This document shows positions 8,940 to 18,430 of a stretch of 64,000 bases of DNA, piece after piece. The position numbers and the translations under genes are program-made. The stretch's first letter is position 1; each line of letters opens with the position of its first letter. The stretch covers positions 928,060 to 992,059 of the forward strand of contig NZ_FORC01000001.1 in assembly GCF_900113905.1 (NCBI RefSeq). Reading direction: 5' to 3'. Under the pieces are notes generated by a model, which searched no databases, was not told the origin of the DNA, and saw only the letters and a program-made list of their open reading frames with translations. This stretch comes from Phytopseudomonas argentinensis (lineage in GTDB: Bacteria; Pseudomonadota; Gammaproteobacteria; Pseudomonadales; Pseudomonadaceae).

Positions 8940-10307
8940 TCAGCGAACGCCAGACTGGCGCAGTGCTGCCGGCGTGTAGTCGCTTTCCTTGGCTGGATAG
9001 TCGAACTCGTAGGCGCGCTTCTCCTCGTTCTTCAGGCCCAGGGCCAGATAGCGACCGGAGAGCAGATCATGGATGACCTCGACGGCGTACCACGGCACCT
9101 GCTTGTCGTAGTAGTACTGGGCATGGGCTTCCGCTACGCGCCACAGGGTACCGCGACCGTCGTAGTGGTCGATGGCAGCGGCCTGCCAGGTATCCTCGTC
9201 GAGGTAGAAGTCACGCTTGGCATAGATGTGGCGCTCGCCCTGCTTCAGGGTCGCGGTCACGTGCCAGACGCGGTGCAACTCGTAACGGGTGAAGTCCGGG
9301 TTCAGGTGTCCCGCCTTGACGATGTCGGCGTACTTCAACTTCGTTGAATCGAGACGGTAGCTGTTGTAGGGAATGTAGATTTCCTTCTTGCCCAGCAACT
9401 GCCAGTCGTAGCGATCAGGCGAGCCGTTGTACATGTCGAGGTTATCCGAGGTACGCAGGCCGTCGGCGGCAGTACCCGGGCCGTCATAGGACACCTGCGG
9501 CGCGCGGCGCACACGGCGCTGACCGGCGTTGTACAGCCACGCCATCCGCGGCTCCTTCACCTGGTCGATGGTCTCATGCACCAGCAACACGTTACCGGCC
9601 AGACGCGACGGTGCGGTTACCCGCTGCTTGAAGTAGAACAGGATGTTGCTCGGCTGGCTGGTATCGACGCCCTTCATCATGCTGCGGAAAGCGAACTCTT
9701 CTTCCAGGCTGACCGGGCTGAACGAGCCATTGGCCTGCGGCGTCACCTGCACCACGTGGCGACGAACGCTGGCACCACGGTAGCGGGTGATGTGGTTCCA
9801 GATCGCTTCCAGACCGTCTTTCGGAATCGGGAACGGGTTGGCCAGCTGGAAGTTCTCCAGCCCCTCACCGCCCTGGATCAGCTTGGTGTTGGTCGCGTTC
9901 TGCTTGGTCGCCGCGATGATGTTGTCCGGTACGGTTGCCGAGCGATGCGTGGTGTAGACCGGCATCCGATAGGTTTCCGGATAGCGCTTGAACATCGCGT
10001 ACTGGCCAGGCGTGAGCTTGTCCTTGTACTGCTCGACGTTCTGCGCGGTGATGGTGAACAGTGGCTTCTCGTTGGGGAACGGATCGGCCAGGAAGCCACC
10101 CGCGTCCACCGCCCCCGCATTGATGGGCAGCCCGCCCGTCCAGGCCGGGATGCTGCCATCAGCGTTAGCTGCCTTTTCGGCGCCGATCGGCGTCAGGGTA
10201 TTACCCAGCTTGGCCGCCTCGTCCGCCGACACCGCTGCCATCACACCGGTGGCCAGCAGCGACAAGGTCAGAGCGCCAGTTTGCAACAGCCTTTTTGTTG
10301 TTCTCAT
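8940..10307 (-). CDS. DUF1329 family envelope protein
   Basis: Secreted protein of 455 aa with an N-terminal signal peptide (basic MRTTKRLLQ, hydrophobic core to about residue 25, cleavage near VMA-AVS). The rest matches DUF1329, related in fold to LolA/LolB-like lipid-binding proteins, with conserved NADGSIPAWTGG and PEDRYDW-like segments. It starts 28 bases after the DUF1302 gene, so they form one operon. The pair co-occurs in pseudomonads with fatty-acid and ester catabolism genes. P. putida mutant-fitness work implicated the homologues in use of long-chain fatty compounds (recollection, not checked). The biochemical activity is unknown. Confidence 0.88.
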   Translation of the reverse strand: MRTTKRLLQTGALTLSLLATGVMAAVSADEAAKLGNTLTPIGAEKAANADGSIPAWTGGLPINAGAVDAGGFLADPFPNEKPLFTITAQNVEQYKDKLTPGQYAMFKRYPETYRMPVYTTHRSATVPDNIIAATKQNATNTKLIQGGEGLENFQLANPFPIPKDGLEAIWNHITRYRGASVRRHVVQVTPQANGSFSPVSLEEEFAFRSMMKGVDTSQPSNILFYFKQRVTAPSRLAGNVLLVHETIDQVKEPRMAWLYNAGQRRVRRAPQVSYDGPGTAADGLRTSDNLDMYNGSPDRYDWQLLGKKEIYIPYNSYRLDSTKLKYADIVKAGHLNPDFTRYELHRVWHVTATLKQGERHIYAKRDFYLDEDTWQAAAIDHYDGRGTLWRVAEAHAQYYYDKQVPWYAVEVIHDLLSGRYLALGLKNEEKRAYEFDYPAKESDYTPAALRQSGVR

Positions 10308-10335
10308 AAATGCGTTTTCCTATGAATACGGGCGC

Positions 10336-12282
10336 TTAGAAGTTCATACCGAAGCTGAGGGCCAGGAAGTCACGATCAACGAGGGTGTTGTAACGACCAT
10401 CGAAGAAGTTGGTGTAGGCGACGGTGGCGGTGTAGGTGTTCTGATATTCGGCATCGAGGCCCAGGCTGGCAGCCTTGGCGCCCTCATTGAACAACCCGTT
10501 GGGACCATAGCCGTCAACATCGTGGGAGAAAGCGACGTTGGGGCGCAGGTTCACACCGGCGAACACATCGCTGTAGTCCAGGATGCCGCGCATGCGATAA
10601 CCCCAGGAGTTGGCAGTGGTGTAACCATGGTCGCCATAACGGGCAATGGACGTTTCGTTAGGGTCCACCGCACTGCCGGTGATGCCGTAGATAGGGTCAC
10701 GACCATAGCGGTTCTTGTTCTTGCCTTCCAGGCCGCCCACGTGCGCGAAGCCGACTTCGCCCACCAGGGTCAGGCGGTCAGCGCCCAGCACCTGATCGAA
10801 GAAATGCGTGAAGGTGGTCTGGATCTGGGTAATTTCCTTGCGGTCATAGCCCTTCTGCACCGCCCCCGGTGCCGTGGTACCAGCTGCAGCGCCTGCGAGG
10901 GCAAGGGTCAGCTGCTGGGTGTTGATCTGCACCGGCGCGTTCGGGCGATAGCTGACTTCACCCTGCCAGGCCGTGCCGGTAGGCAGCGTGGTGGAGAAAC
11001 TCAGACCATAGAGGCGGATGTCCTCGGGGTAGTCCATGAAGTAACTGCCGTTACCCACGGCCACAGCGGCGCCGGCAAGCGTGCGTGCCTGAGCGCCCAG
11101 GGGGCCTGCGAAAGCGGCAGGTGGCGCGGCGCCGAGCCAAGCATTACCCGAGCCTACCCAAGCTGCAGGGCTGCCAGCGGCACCAACCCCCAGGGTGTTG
11201 TAGATACTGCGAGCCGCAGCGCCAATTCTCGCCAGCGCTGCCGCATCGGCATTCTGCACACTGAGGAACGGCGTACGGCTGTGGTAATTCATGAAGTACG
11301 CGCCGTACTCGGTGTTATCGCCCTGCCAACGCAGTGCCAAGCCCCACTGCCCGTCATCGCGTGCAGTGTTGTCCTTGCCGCGACGCACCACCATGCCTTC
11401 CTGGGTGTAGTTCACACCGGCGGCCGACGCACCGATCGGCGCCAGCGCCGGCGCCCCGGCTGCCAGGGCATCGACGCCACGCAACAAGCCGACCAGGCTG
11501 CTGTTGAGGATGTTGTAGTTGTTGTTACAGCCATTGGCCGCCACGTCGGCGGTCGAGAAGAAGGTTCCGCAGTTATCGACAACGGTCTGTTTCCAGCTCA
11601 ACTGGTAGAAGCTCTCCATCGACAACCGATCGGTGACGCTCTGGGAAACATAGAACATGTTGACCGGGATCAGACCTTCCTTGACCTCACTGCCTGGGCG
11701 CCGGAAAGCGGAAACGTCAACCGGGTTGATCGAGTTGATGCTGTTCTGGATGAAGGTACTTTCACCCCAGCTCACCACCTGCTTGCCCAGGCGCACGGAG
11801 CCGGGCTGATCGCCAATGCTGTAGTTGTGGTACACGAAGGTATCGAGCCATTCCGCACCGGCGGACTTGGCACCCGGTTTGCGGCCGTCGTCATCGATGT
11901 CCTTGAAGGGACGCGACTCATCTTTGAGTTCGAAGTCGTACCAGTATTTGCCCCGCACGAACACACCGGTATCGCCGTACTTCAACTCGAGGTCATGAAT
12001 GCCCTTGAAGATCTTGGAGAAGGTTTCGCCGCGCTTGAAATTGAGACGACCGTCGTCACCCGTCTGGGTGTAGCCAGTGCCGCCATTGGCTTCGCCGATG
12101 AAACGATCGTCACGCTTGGCTGTCGACCAGCTAGCCCCCACGGACAGCGACGAATCGAATTGACCTTCGATTTCCCCGATATTGAAATTCACCGCGAATG
12201 CCGGGCTGGCAAGAGTTGATGCGAGGCTGACGGCCAGCGGCAGTTTTGCCAGACGCCAGAAAGGCCTTGTTGTGTTGGTCAT
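10336..12282 (-). CDS. DUF1302 family outer-membrane protein
   Basis: Protein of 648 aa with a signal peptide ending near ASPAFA (about residue 31), then a long beta-rich, aromatic-rich sequence that closes with the typical outer-membrane C-terminal Phe (FGMNF). A large outer-membrane beta-barrel is likely. Ala/Gly-rich stretches (about residues 300-430) look like long loops. The start at 12282 is supported by GGAG. An in-frame extension to 12408 lacks a ribosome site. It heads an operon with the DUF1329 gene. The promoter region carries a PsrA-type box and a 14-bp palindrome. Confidence 0.88.
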   Translation of the reverse strand: MTNTTRPFWRLAKLPLAVSLASTLASPAFAVNFNIGEIEGQFDSSLSVGASWSTAKRDDRFIGEANGGTGYTQTGDDGRLNFKRGETFSKIFKGIHDLELKYGDTGVFVRGKYWYDFELKDESRPFKDIDDDGRKPGAKSAGAEWLDTFVYHNYSIGDQPGSVRLGKQVVSWGESTFIQNSINSINPVDVSAFRRPGSEVKEGLIPVNMFYVSQSVTDRLSMESFYQLSWKQTVVDNCGTFFSTADVAANGCNNNYNILNSSLVGLLRGVDALAAGAPALAPIGASAAGVNYTQEGMVVRRGKDNTARDDGQWGLALRWQGDNTEYGAYFMNYHSRTPFLSVQNADAAALARIGAAARSIYNTLGVGAAGSPAAWVGSGNAWLGAAPPAAFAGPLGAQARTLAGAAVAVGNGSYFMDYPEDIRLYGLSFSTTLPTGTAWQGEVSYRPNAPVQINTQQLTLALAGAAAGTTAPGAVQKGYDRKEITQIQTTFTHFFDQVLGADRLTLVGEVGFAHVGGLEGKNKNRYGRDPIYGITGSAVDPNETSIARYGDHGYTTANSWGYRMRGILDYSDVFAGVNLRPNVAFSHDVDGYGPNGLFNEGAKAASLGLDAEYQNTYTATVAYTNFFDGRYNTLVDRDFLALSFGMNF

Positions 12283-12442
12283 CGACGCTACTCCATTTGT
12301 TTTTGTTATGGCTGATTGACTAAAGCCAGCGAGCTTGCCAGGTGATGCTTGCAGTGCCCCAGACACTCTGGCTCGCCGGTTTAGAGGGATCAGTCCCATC
12401 CGTGACAAGCCAAGAATGGCCTGAAACCAGCAATTAGCAAGC

Positions 12443-12456
12443 CAAACGCTTGTTTG
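12443..12456. promoter_or_regulatory. PsrA-type operator upstream of DUF1302-DUF1329
   Basis: CAAAC-GCTT-GTTTG exactly fits the published PsrA pattern (C/G)AAAC-N2-4-GTTT(G/C). PsrA is the TetR-type repressor that releases DNA on binding long-chain fatty acids and controls fadBA and rpoS in pseudomonads. The site lies 161-174 bases before the DUF1302 start. It overlaps a second palindrome by two bases. Confidence 0.65.
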
Positions 12457-12468
12457 ACTGATCAGTCA
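12455..12468. promoter_or_regulatory. 14-bp perfect palindrome (TetR-like operator)
   Basis: TGACTGATCAGTCA is a perfect inverted repeat adjoining the PsrA-type box. Sequences of the TGAC-N6-GTCA form are common TetR-family operators. No TetR gene is present in this window, so the cognate regulator is unknown. Confidence 0.5.
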
Positions 12469-12493
12469 CATTTTTGACCTTGAAATTCGTGCT

Positions 12494-14176
12494 TTACAGG
12501 GACGATAAAAAATCACTTCCCGCCTCTTGCCACTGCGCCAGGTCAACGCGAATGCGCTTTTTGTCCAGCTTGCCCACACTGGTCTTGGGAATTTCGGTAA
12601 CAAGGGCGATCTGCGAGGGAATCGCCCACTTGTTGATCAGCCCCTGCTCGACGAAGGGCGTGAGGTGCGCCTTGATAATTGCGGCGTCCAGCGGCTGGCC
12701 ATCCTTGGCCACGACCAGGGCGAAAGGGCGCTCGCCCCACTGCTGATCCGCCACGCCGACCACGGCCACTTCGCGAACCGCTGGCTGGCGACTGATCAGG
12801 TCTTCCAGCTCCAGCGAGGAAATCCACTCGCCGCCGGTCTTGATCACGTCCTTGATACGGTCGCGGATGTCGATGAACCCCATGGCATCCAGGGTGGCCA
12901 CATCGCCGGTATGCAGCCAGCCACGGGCCCACAATTCCTCGCCCTTTTCCGGCTCGCGGTAATAGCCCTGGGTCAGCCAGGGCGCTCGCACCACCAGTTC
13001 GCCCTGGGTCTCGCCGTCGGCGGGCAAGCACCTGCCTTCGCTATCCATGATCGCCGCCTCGACCAGCGGCACCGGAACCCCGGCCTTGATGCGGTAGGCG
13101 GTGCGCTGTAGCTCGCTGGCAGCGAGCAGTTCTTCATTGAGATAGCCGCAGGAAATCAGCGGACAGGTCTCGGACATCCCGTACGCGGCTGTCAGTTGGA
13201 TACCCCTGGCCTTGGCCGCGTCATACAGGGCGCGATTGAGTGCGCTGCCGCCGATGATCACCTTCATGCCATTGAAGTCATGCCCCTGGGCGCCAGGGGC
13301 GGCGAGCAGCATCTGCAGGATGGTCGGCACGCAATGGGAAAACGTCACCTGCTCGCCCTTGATCAGCTGGCAAAGCATCTCCGGCTCGTAACGGCCCGGG
13401 TAGACCTGCTTTACGCCCAGCAAGGTGGCGACATAGGGCACGCCCCAGGCATGCACGTGGAACATGGGCGTGATGGGCATGTACACGTCATCGCTGCCCA
13501 TCAGGCGAATGCTGTCCAGGCTTCCCAGGGTGGTGGCCATCGACAGGGTGTGCAGCACCAGTTGCCGGTGGGTGAAGTAAACGCCTTTGGGATTGCCGGT
13601 GGTGCCGGTGGTGTAGAAGGTGGTGGCAACGGAGTTCTCGTCGAAATCGGCGAACGCATAGCTCGGCTCGGCAGCCGCCAGCAGGCTTTCGTACTCACCG
13701 ACAGAACCGGGGAGCTCGCCGGCGGCCGTGGCGTTGTCGCTCAGCAACAAGGTGCCGGTGACCGTGGTGAGTTGCCCGGCGATGCCCTGATACAACGCGA
13801 CGAAATCGCTGTTGACCAGCACGAAGCGGTCCTCGGCGTGGTTCATGGTGTAGAGAATCTGTTCCGGCGACAGGCGCACATTGACGGTGTGCAGTACCGC
13901 GCCGAGCATCGGTACCGCGAACATGCATTCCAGGTAACGGTGACTGTCCCAGTCCATCACTGCCACGGTGTCGCCGGCCTTCACGCCGGCCTGGGTGAGC
14001 ACGTTGGCCAGCCGCGCTACTCGTTCGTTGAAGGTCGCGTAGCTGTAACGCATCGTGTCGCGGTAGACGATTTCACGGTTTTTTTCGTAGCGACTGCCCG
14101 ACAGCAGCAAGCTTTTGATCAGCAGCGGGTATGGGTGGGCATTCGCGGAGGGAGGGATGATGCGGGTCTGCAGCAT
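12494..14176 (-). CDS. AlkK-like acyl-CoA synthetase
   Basis: AMP-forming fatty acid-CoA ligase (560 aa) that activates a free carboxylic acid with ATP and CoA. The P-loop-like motif TTGTTGNPKGV (about residues 190-200), the AYGMSET motif and the C-terminal GWLHTGD and KTGGEWIS signatures are intact. The sequence looks like the medium-chain AlkK type rather than the long-chain FadD type. Its P. putida counterpart beside the DUF1302/DUF1329 pair acts on medium-chain acids (recollection). It is transcribed toward DUF1302 with 211 bases between, and divergently from the thiolase. Confidence 0.9.
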   Translation of the reverse strand: MLQTRIIPPSANAHPYPLLIKSLLLSGSRYEKNREIVYRDTMRYSYATFNERVARLANVLTQAGVKAGDTVAVMDWDSHRYLECMFAVPMLGAVLHTVNVRLSPEQILYTMNHAEDRFVLVNSDFVALYQGIAGQLTTVTGTLLLSDNATAAGELPGSVGEYESLLAAAEPSYAFADFDENSVATTFYTTGTTGNPKGVYFTHRQLVLHTLSMATTLGSLDSIRLMGSDDVYMPITPMFHVHAWGVPYVATLLGVKQVYPGRYEPEMLCQLIKGEQVTFSHCVPTILQMLLAAPGAQGHDFNGMKVIIGGSALNRALYDAAKARGIQLTAAYGMSETCPLISCGYLNEELLAASELQRTAYRIKAGVPVPLVEAAIMDSEGRCLPADGETQGELVVRAPWLTQGYYREPEKGEELWARGWLHTGDVATLDAMGFIDIRDRIKDVIKTGGEWISSLELEDLISRQPAVREVAVVGVADQQWGERPFALVVAKDGQPLDAAIIKAHLTPFVEQGLINKWAIPSQIALVTEIPKTSVGKLDKKRIRVDLAQWQEAGSDFLSSL

Positions 14177-14361
14177 GGGCTCACCTGTTCTGGGCTATTG
14201 TTGATGGTGACAGAGATGAAGCAAAACCTGAGCGCGCAGATGGCACCTTGCCAACAGTAGCGTGTACCGGCGCTCGCTCAATCAGCCAGATGGATGATTG
14301 TGTTGCTCACTGTAACCAACGAGACGGTTTTGCTCCCCCTATTGAAGATCAAGGTGAACAC

Positions 14362-15537
14362 ATGTCGGATATTGTTATCGTCAGTGGCGCACGCACGCCC
14401 ATGGGTGGTTTTCAGGGTAGCCTGGCTCCGCTAAGCGCAACGGACCTTGGTGCCGCAGCGATCCGCGCTGCCATCGCCCGGGCGGGTGTCGCCCCCGAGG
14501 ACGTGCAGGAAGTGATCATGGGCTGCGTGCTGCCCGCCGGCCTCAAGCAGGGCCCGGCTCGCCAGGCATCGCTGGGCGCCGGCCTGCCAAGCGCAACGGG
14601 CTGCACCACCATCAACAAACTGTGCGGTTCGGGCATGAAGGCGGTGATGCTGGCTCACGACCTGATCAAGGCCGGCAGCGCCCAGGTGGTGATCGCCGGC
14701 GGCATGGAGAGCATGTCCAATGCTCCATACCTGCTGCCCAAGGCGCGTGGCGGCTTGCGCATGGGCCACGGCGAGGTCAAGGATCACATGTTCTTCGATG
14801 GCCTGGAGGATGCCCGCACCGGTCGCCTGATGGGCTCGTTCGCCCAGGAGACCGCGGATCGCTACGGCATCACCCGCGAAGCGATGGACGCCTACGCCAT
14901 CGAGTCGCTGCGCCGTGCGCAACAGGCCATGCAGTCTGGCCTACTGGCCGACGAGATCGTCTCGGTCAACGTGGCAACGCGCCAGGGCGAGGTTCAGGTG
15001 AGCGAGGATGAACAGCCGCTGAGCGCCAGGATAGACAAGATCACAAGCCTGAAACCGGCCTTCAGCAAGGACGGCAGCATCACCGCCGCCAACGCCAGTT
15101 CGATTTCCGATGGCGCCAGCGCGCTGCTGCTGATGAGCGCCGAACAAGCCCGGGCACGTGGCCTGCAGCCGTTGGCACGCATCGTCGCCCACTCGACCCA
15201 GAGCCAGGATCCCAGCGAGTTCACCATCGCCCCCATCGGCGCTATCGGCAAGGTGCTGGACAAGGCTGGCTGGGGCAAGGACGAGGTCGACCTGTTCGAA
15301 ATCAACGAGGCATTCGCCATGGTCACCATGCTGGCGATCCGCGAACACCACCTAGACCACGCCAAGGTGAACATCTATGGCGGTGCCTGCGCCCAGGGCC
15401 ATCCTGTCGGCTCGACCGGCTCGCGGCTCATCGTCACCTTGATCAACGCCTTGCGCCAAACCGGTGGCAAGCGCGGTGTCGCCTCATTGTGCATCGGCGG
15501 TGGTGAGGCGACGGCGGTGGCGCTGGAAGTGCTCTGA
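14362..15537 (+). CDS. Thiolase (acetyl-CoA C-acetyltransferase type)
   Basis: Condenses or cleaves acyl-CoA with CoA (391 aa). Catalytic residues are all present: the acyl-accepting Cys88 in NKLCGSGMK, His347 in GHPVGSTG and Cys377 in CIGGGEA. The length and the CIGGG motif fit biosynthetic or degradative acetoacetyl-CoA thiolases (AtoB/PhaA type) more than FadA. AAGGTG precedes the ATG at 14362; the frame extends upstream to 14248 with no ribosome site. It diverges from the acyl-CoA synthetase over 185 bases, suggesting linked roles in beta-oxidation of activated acids. Confidence 0.92.
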   Translation: MSDIVIVSGARTPMGGFQGSLAPLSATDLGAAAIRAAIARAGVAPEDVQEVIMGCVLPAGLKQGPARQASLGAGLPSATGCTTINKLCGSGMKAVMLAHDLIKAGSAQVVIAGGMESMSNAPYLLPKARGGLRMGHGEVKDHMFFDGLEDARTGRLMGSFAQETADRYGITREAMDAYAIESLRRAQQAMQSGLLADEIVSVNVATRQGEVQVSEDEQPLSARIDKITSLKPAFSKDGSITAANASSISDGASALLLMSAEQARARGLQPLARIVAHSTQSQDPSEFTIAPIGAIGKVLDKAGWGKDEVDLFEINEAFAMVTMLAIREHHLDHAKVNIYGGACAQGHPVGSTGSRLIVTLINALRQTGGKRGVASLCIGGGEATAVALEVL

Positions 15538-15550
15538 CCGCCACGAAATA

Positions 15551-15568
15551 GGCGCGCGACCGCGCGCC
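15551..15568. terminator. Weak hairpin between convergent thiolase and LysE-family genes
   Basis: The stem GGCGCGCG/CGCGCGCC has 8 bp and a 2-base loop, exactly between the two converging stop codons. There is no T tract, so it may only be a barrier hairpin. Confidence 0.4.
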
Positions 15569-16198
15569 CTACTTCAGTTCGGTAAACGCCAGCTTGATAC
15601 CCAGGCCGACCAGCACCGCGCCCATCAGGCGGTCGAACCAATGGCCCATGCGCGCGAAACCATCACGTACGCGCCGCTGGCTGAACAGCATCGCCACCAG
15701 GCAGAACCACAGCGCCGTGGCCACGGCCAGGTAAACGCCATAACCGCCCTGCACCAGCAGCGGGGTGTGCGGATTTATCACCACGGTGAACAGCGACAGG
15801 AAGAACAGCGTCGCCTTGGGGTTGAGGCCATTGGTCACGAAGCCGGTGATGAACGCCGCACGCGGGGTTCGTGCCGGTGCCGGAGCCTGGGATTGCGCCG
15901 CAGCGGGCGCCGCTGGCTTGGCGCGCAGTGCCTTGAACCCGATGTACAGCAGGTAGGCAGCGGCCAGCCACTTCAGGGCATTGAACAGCACGATCGACTG
16001 CGAAACGATCAGCCCGATGCCCGCCAACGAATAGGCCACATGAAGAAAGATCGCGGTGCCGACACCCAGGGCGCAGAAAACGCCGATGCGCCGGCCGTGA
16101 GCGACGCTCTCGCGCACCACCACGGCGAAGTCCGGGCCTGGGCTCGCGACGGCCAGCAGGTGAATGACGGCAACGGTAAGAAATTCCATCCAGTACAC
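15569..16198 (-). CDS. LysE/RhtB family exporter
   Basis: Inner-membrane efflux protein (209 aa) with about six hydrophobic segments and the family N-terminus LAVASPGPDFAVVVRES. A hydrophilic Ala/Pro/Gln linker (about residues 95-110) splits the two halves. Members export amino acids such as homoserine, threonine or lysine; the substrate here is not predictable. I chose GTG at 16198 because GGAG lies 6 bases upstream. The ATG three codons inside has no such site. The open frame continues far upstream into the next gene's antisense strand, which I do not count. Confidence 0.85.
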   Translation of the reverse strand: MYWMEFLTVAVIHLLAVASPGPDFAVVVRESVAHGRRIGVFCALGVGTAIFLHVAYSLAGIGLIVSQSIVLFNALKWLAAAYLLYIGFKALRAKPAAPAAAQSQAPAPARTPRAAFITGFVTNGLNPKATLFFLSLFTVVINPHTPLLVQGGYGVYLAVATALWFCLVAMLFSQRRVRDGFARMGHWFDRLMGAVLVGLGIKLAFTELK

Positions 16199-16330
16199 GG
16201 CGGCTCCAGGAGATGGCTGATTGATCCAGGTGGCGAAGGCTGACGCCCCCATGCAGAGCGGGCAGACGGCAGAGGCCTTCTGATAGGCTGCACTGTACTT
16301 CCCAACCGGACAGTCATAAAGGTACAGCTG

Positions 16331-17296
16331 ATGAGCAAAACAGGCCGCGCAGTGTTTCTCGATTATCGCTCCCTCGACCTTGGCGACCTTGACATGGCGC
16401 CGCTGCGCGAGCTCTTCGCCGAGCTGGTACTGCACGACCAGAGCACCCCGGCGCAGGTCATCGAGCGCCTGCAGGGTGCCCGCGTGGCGATCAGCAACAA
16501 GGCGGTGATCGATGCTGCGGTGCTGGCGGCCTGCCCCGAACTGGAGCTGATACTGGTCGCGGCCACTGGCACCAACAACGTCGACCTCGCCGCAGCCCGG
16601 GCGCACGGTGTCACAGTGTGCAACTGCCAGGGCTACGGCACGCCATCGGTGGCCCAGCACACCCTCACCCTGCTGCTCGCCCTGGCCACCAGTCTGCCTG
16701 AGTACCAGCGCGATATCAGCGCCGGCCGCTGGCAGCAGTCGCCCATCTTCTGCCTGCTCGATCATCCGATCGTCGAACTCGAGGGCAAGACCCTGGGCCT
16801 GCTCGGCCACGGTGAGCTGGGCAGCGCGGTCGCCCGGCTGGCCGAGGCATTCGGCATGCGCGTGCTCTATGGGCAACTGCCGGGCCGGCCAGCCCGGGAC
16901 GATCGGCTGCCACTCGATGAGTTGCTCGCCCAGGTCGATGCCCTCACCCTGCACTGCCCGCTGACCGAGCGGACGCGCAACCTGATTGGCGCCCGGGAAC
17001 TGGATCTGCTCAAGCCCGGCGCCTTCGTGATCAACACCGCCCGCGGCGGTCTGATCGACGAGCAGGCCCTGGCCGACGCCCTGCGCGCCGGCAAGCTGGG
17101 GGGTGCGGCGACCGACGTGCTGACCCAGGAGCCGCCCAAGGACGGCAATCCGCTGCTGGCTGCCGACATCCCGCGCCTGATCATCACCCCCCACAGCGCT
17201 TGGGGCGCCCGTGAAGCGCGCCAGCGGATCGTCGGCCAACTGGCGGAAAACGCAGCAGGCTTTTTCGCCGGGCAGGCCAAGCGCCAGGTCAGCTGA
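16331..17296 (+). CDS. hprA: D-2-hydroxyacid dehydrogenase (hydroxypyruvate reductase-like)
   Basis: NAD(P)H-dependent reductase of 2-oxoacids such as hydroxypyruvate or glyoxylate (321 aa). The Rossmann motif is [14 protein letters not shown] (about residues 155-170). The catalytic triad is Arg in NTARGGLID, Glu in TQEPP and His in TPHSAWG. It sits next to the acyl-CoA synthetase and DUF1302 region, as hprA does in P. putida (recollection), but the functional link is unclear. Divergent from the LysE-family gene across 132 bases. Confidence 0.88.
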   Translation: MSKTGRAVFLDYRSLDLGDLDMAPLRELFAELVLHDQSTPAQVIERLQGARVAISNKAVIDAAVLAACPELELILVAATGTNNVDLAAARAHGVTVCNCQGYGTPSVAQHTLTLLLALATSLPEYQRDISAGRWQQSPIFCLLDHPIVELEGKTLGLLGHGELGSAVARLAEAFGMRVLYGQLPGRPARDDRLPLDELLAQVDALTLHCPLTERTRNLIGARELDLLKPGAFVINTARGGLIDEQALADALRAGKLGGAATDVLTQEPPKDGNPLLAADIPRLIITPHSAWGAREARQRIVGQLAENAAGFFAGQAKRQVS

Positions 17297-17367
17297 CCCC
17301 TGATGCATCGGACTTGCAGCTTGCGGCCCACGCCCCTACCCTTCGCGCTTTTACCGGGGAAGAGCTG

Positions 17368-18366
17368 ATGGATCCGCGAAGTGAAGTGCTGCTGCGTCAG
17401 GCCGAGCTGTTCGGTGGCTCGGCCTTGCTCGCAGGCCTGCCGGCCGATGATCTGCTCGGGCACCTGCCACAGGCCGCGGGCTGGAGCTGGCATGCCGGCG
17501 ACCATGCCCGGCTGGACCAACGCTTCGCCGGGCGCAGCGCCTTTGACGTCACGCCGCCAGCCGCGCTCGTCGAGACGGCCGTGTTGTTCCTGCCCAAATC
17601 CCGCGAGTTGACCGCTTACCTGCTCGACGCCCTGGCCGCCCGATTGCCTGGCAAGCTGCTCTATCTGGTTGGCGAAAAACGCGCCGGCGTCGAGCGCGCC
17701 GCCAAGCAGATGGCGGCCTACGGTACGCCACGCAAGCTCGACAGCGCCCGCCACTGCCAGCTGTGGCAGGTACGCGTGGATAACGTGCCGGCAGCGCCAG
17801 ACCTGAATGCACTGGCGCAGCGCTACAGCCTGCCGCTGGCTGACGGCTCCCTCGATATTGTCACCCTGCCCGGCGTATTCAGCCACGGCCGCCTGGATAT
17901 CGGCAGCGCGCTGCTGCTCAAGCATCTCGATCAGTTGCCCGACGGCCATCTGCTTGACTTCGGCTGCGGCGCCGGGGTGCTGGGGGCGGTGCTCAAGCGC
18001 CGCTACCCACACAGCCAGGTCACCCTGCTGGACGTCGATGCCTTCGCCGTCGCCAGCAGCCGCCTGACCCTGGCGGCCAACGGCCTGCAGGCGGATGTCA
18101 TCAGTGGCGATGGTATCGCTGCGGCGCCTGCCGAGCTGAGCGCCATCCTCAGCAATCCGCCGTTCCACCAGGGCGTGCACACTCATTATCAGGCCAGCGA
18201 AGACCTGCTGCGCCAGGCAGCCCGACATTTACGCAAAGACGGACAGATCCGCCTAGTGGCCAACCGCTTTCTCAAGTATCCGCCGTTGATCGAGCAGCAT
18301 ATCGGCCCGTGTCACACCCTGGCCGATGCCGATGGCTTCCGCATCTATCAAGCCGCCAGCCGATGA
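17368..18366 (+). CDS. rsmC: 16S rRNA (guanine-1207-N2)-methyltransferase
   Basis: SAM-dependent methyltransferase (332 aa) that modifies G1207 of 16S rRNA in the 30S subunit. It has the RsmC two-domain layout: a degenerate N-terminal methyltransferase-like domain (about 1-155) and an active C-terminal one with the SAM loop [11 protein letters not shown] (about residues 190-200) and the amino-methylating motif SNPPFHQG (about 260-267). The start at 17368 has GGGGAAGAG upstream. It follows the dehydrogenase by 71 bases on the same strand. Confidence 0.92.
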   Translation: MDPRSEVLLRQAELFGGSALLAGLPADDLLGHLPQAAGWSWHAGDHARLDQRFAGRSAFDVTPPAALVETAVLFLPKSRELTAYLLDALAARLPGKLLYLVGEKRAGVERAAKQMAAYGTPRKLDSARHCQLWQVRVDNVPAAPDLNALAQRYSLPLADGSLDIVTLPGVFSHGRLDIGSALLLKHLDQLPDGHLLDFGCGAGVLGAVLKRRYPHSQVTLLDVDAFAVASSRLTLAANGLQADVISGDGIAAAPAELSAILSNPPFHQGVHTHYQASEDLLRQAARHLRKDGQIRLVANRFLKYPPLIEQHIGPCHTLADADGFRIYQAASR

Positions 18367-18430
18367 GCAAAGCTGCCTGCGGCGCAGCGGCGCAGGCCTT
18401 GCCCAATGCACAGCGTTTGGGCAGAATGCG

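Noticed and set aside
9988..12219. Plus-strand open frame of about 740 codons opposite the DUF1302 gene
   Set aside because: It is antisense to a gene with signal peptide, ribosome site and typical beta-barrel end.
12283..12408. N-terminal extension of the DUF1302 protein
   Set aside because: It would place about 42 residues ahead of a clear signal peptide and has no ribosome site; the ATG at 12282 has GGAG.
15569..17308. A 579-codon frame that would fuse the LysE-family exporter to a long N-terminal extension
   Set aside because: The extension is antisense to the hydroxyacid dehydrogenase; the exporter has a good GTG start with GGAG.
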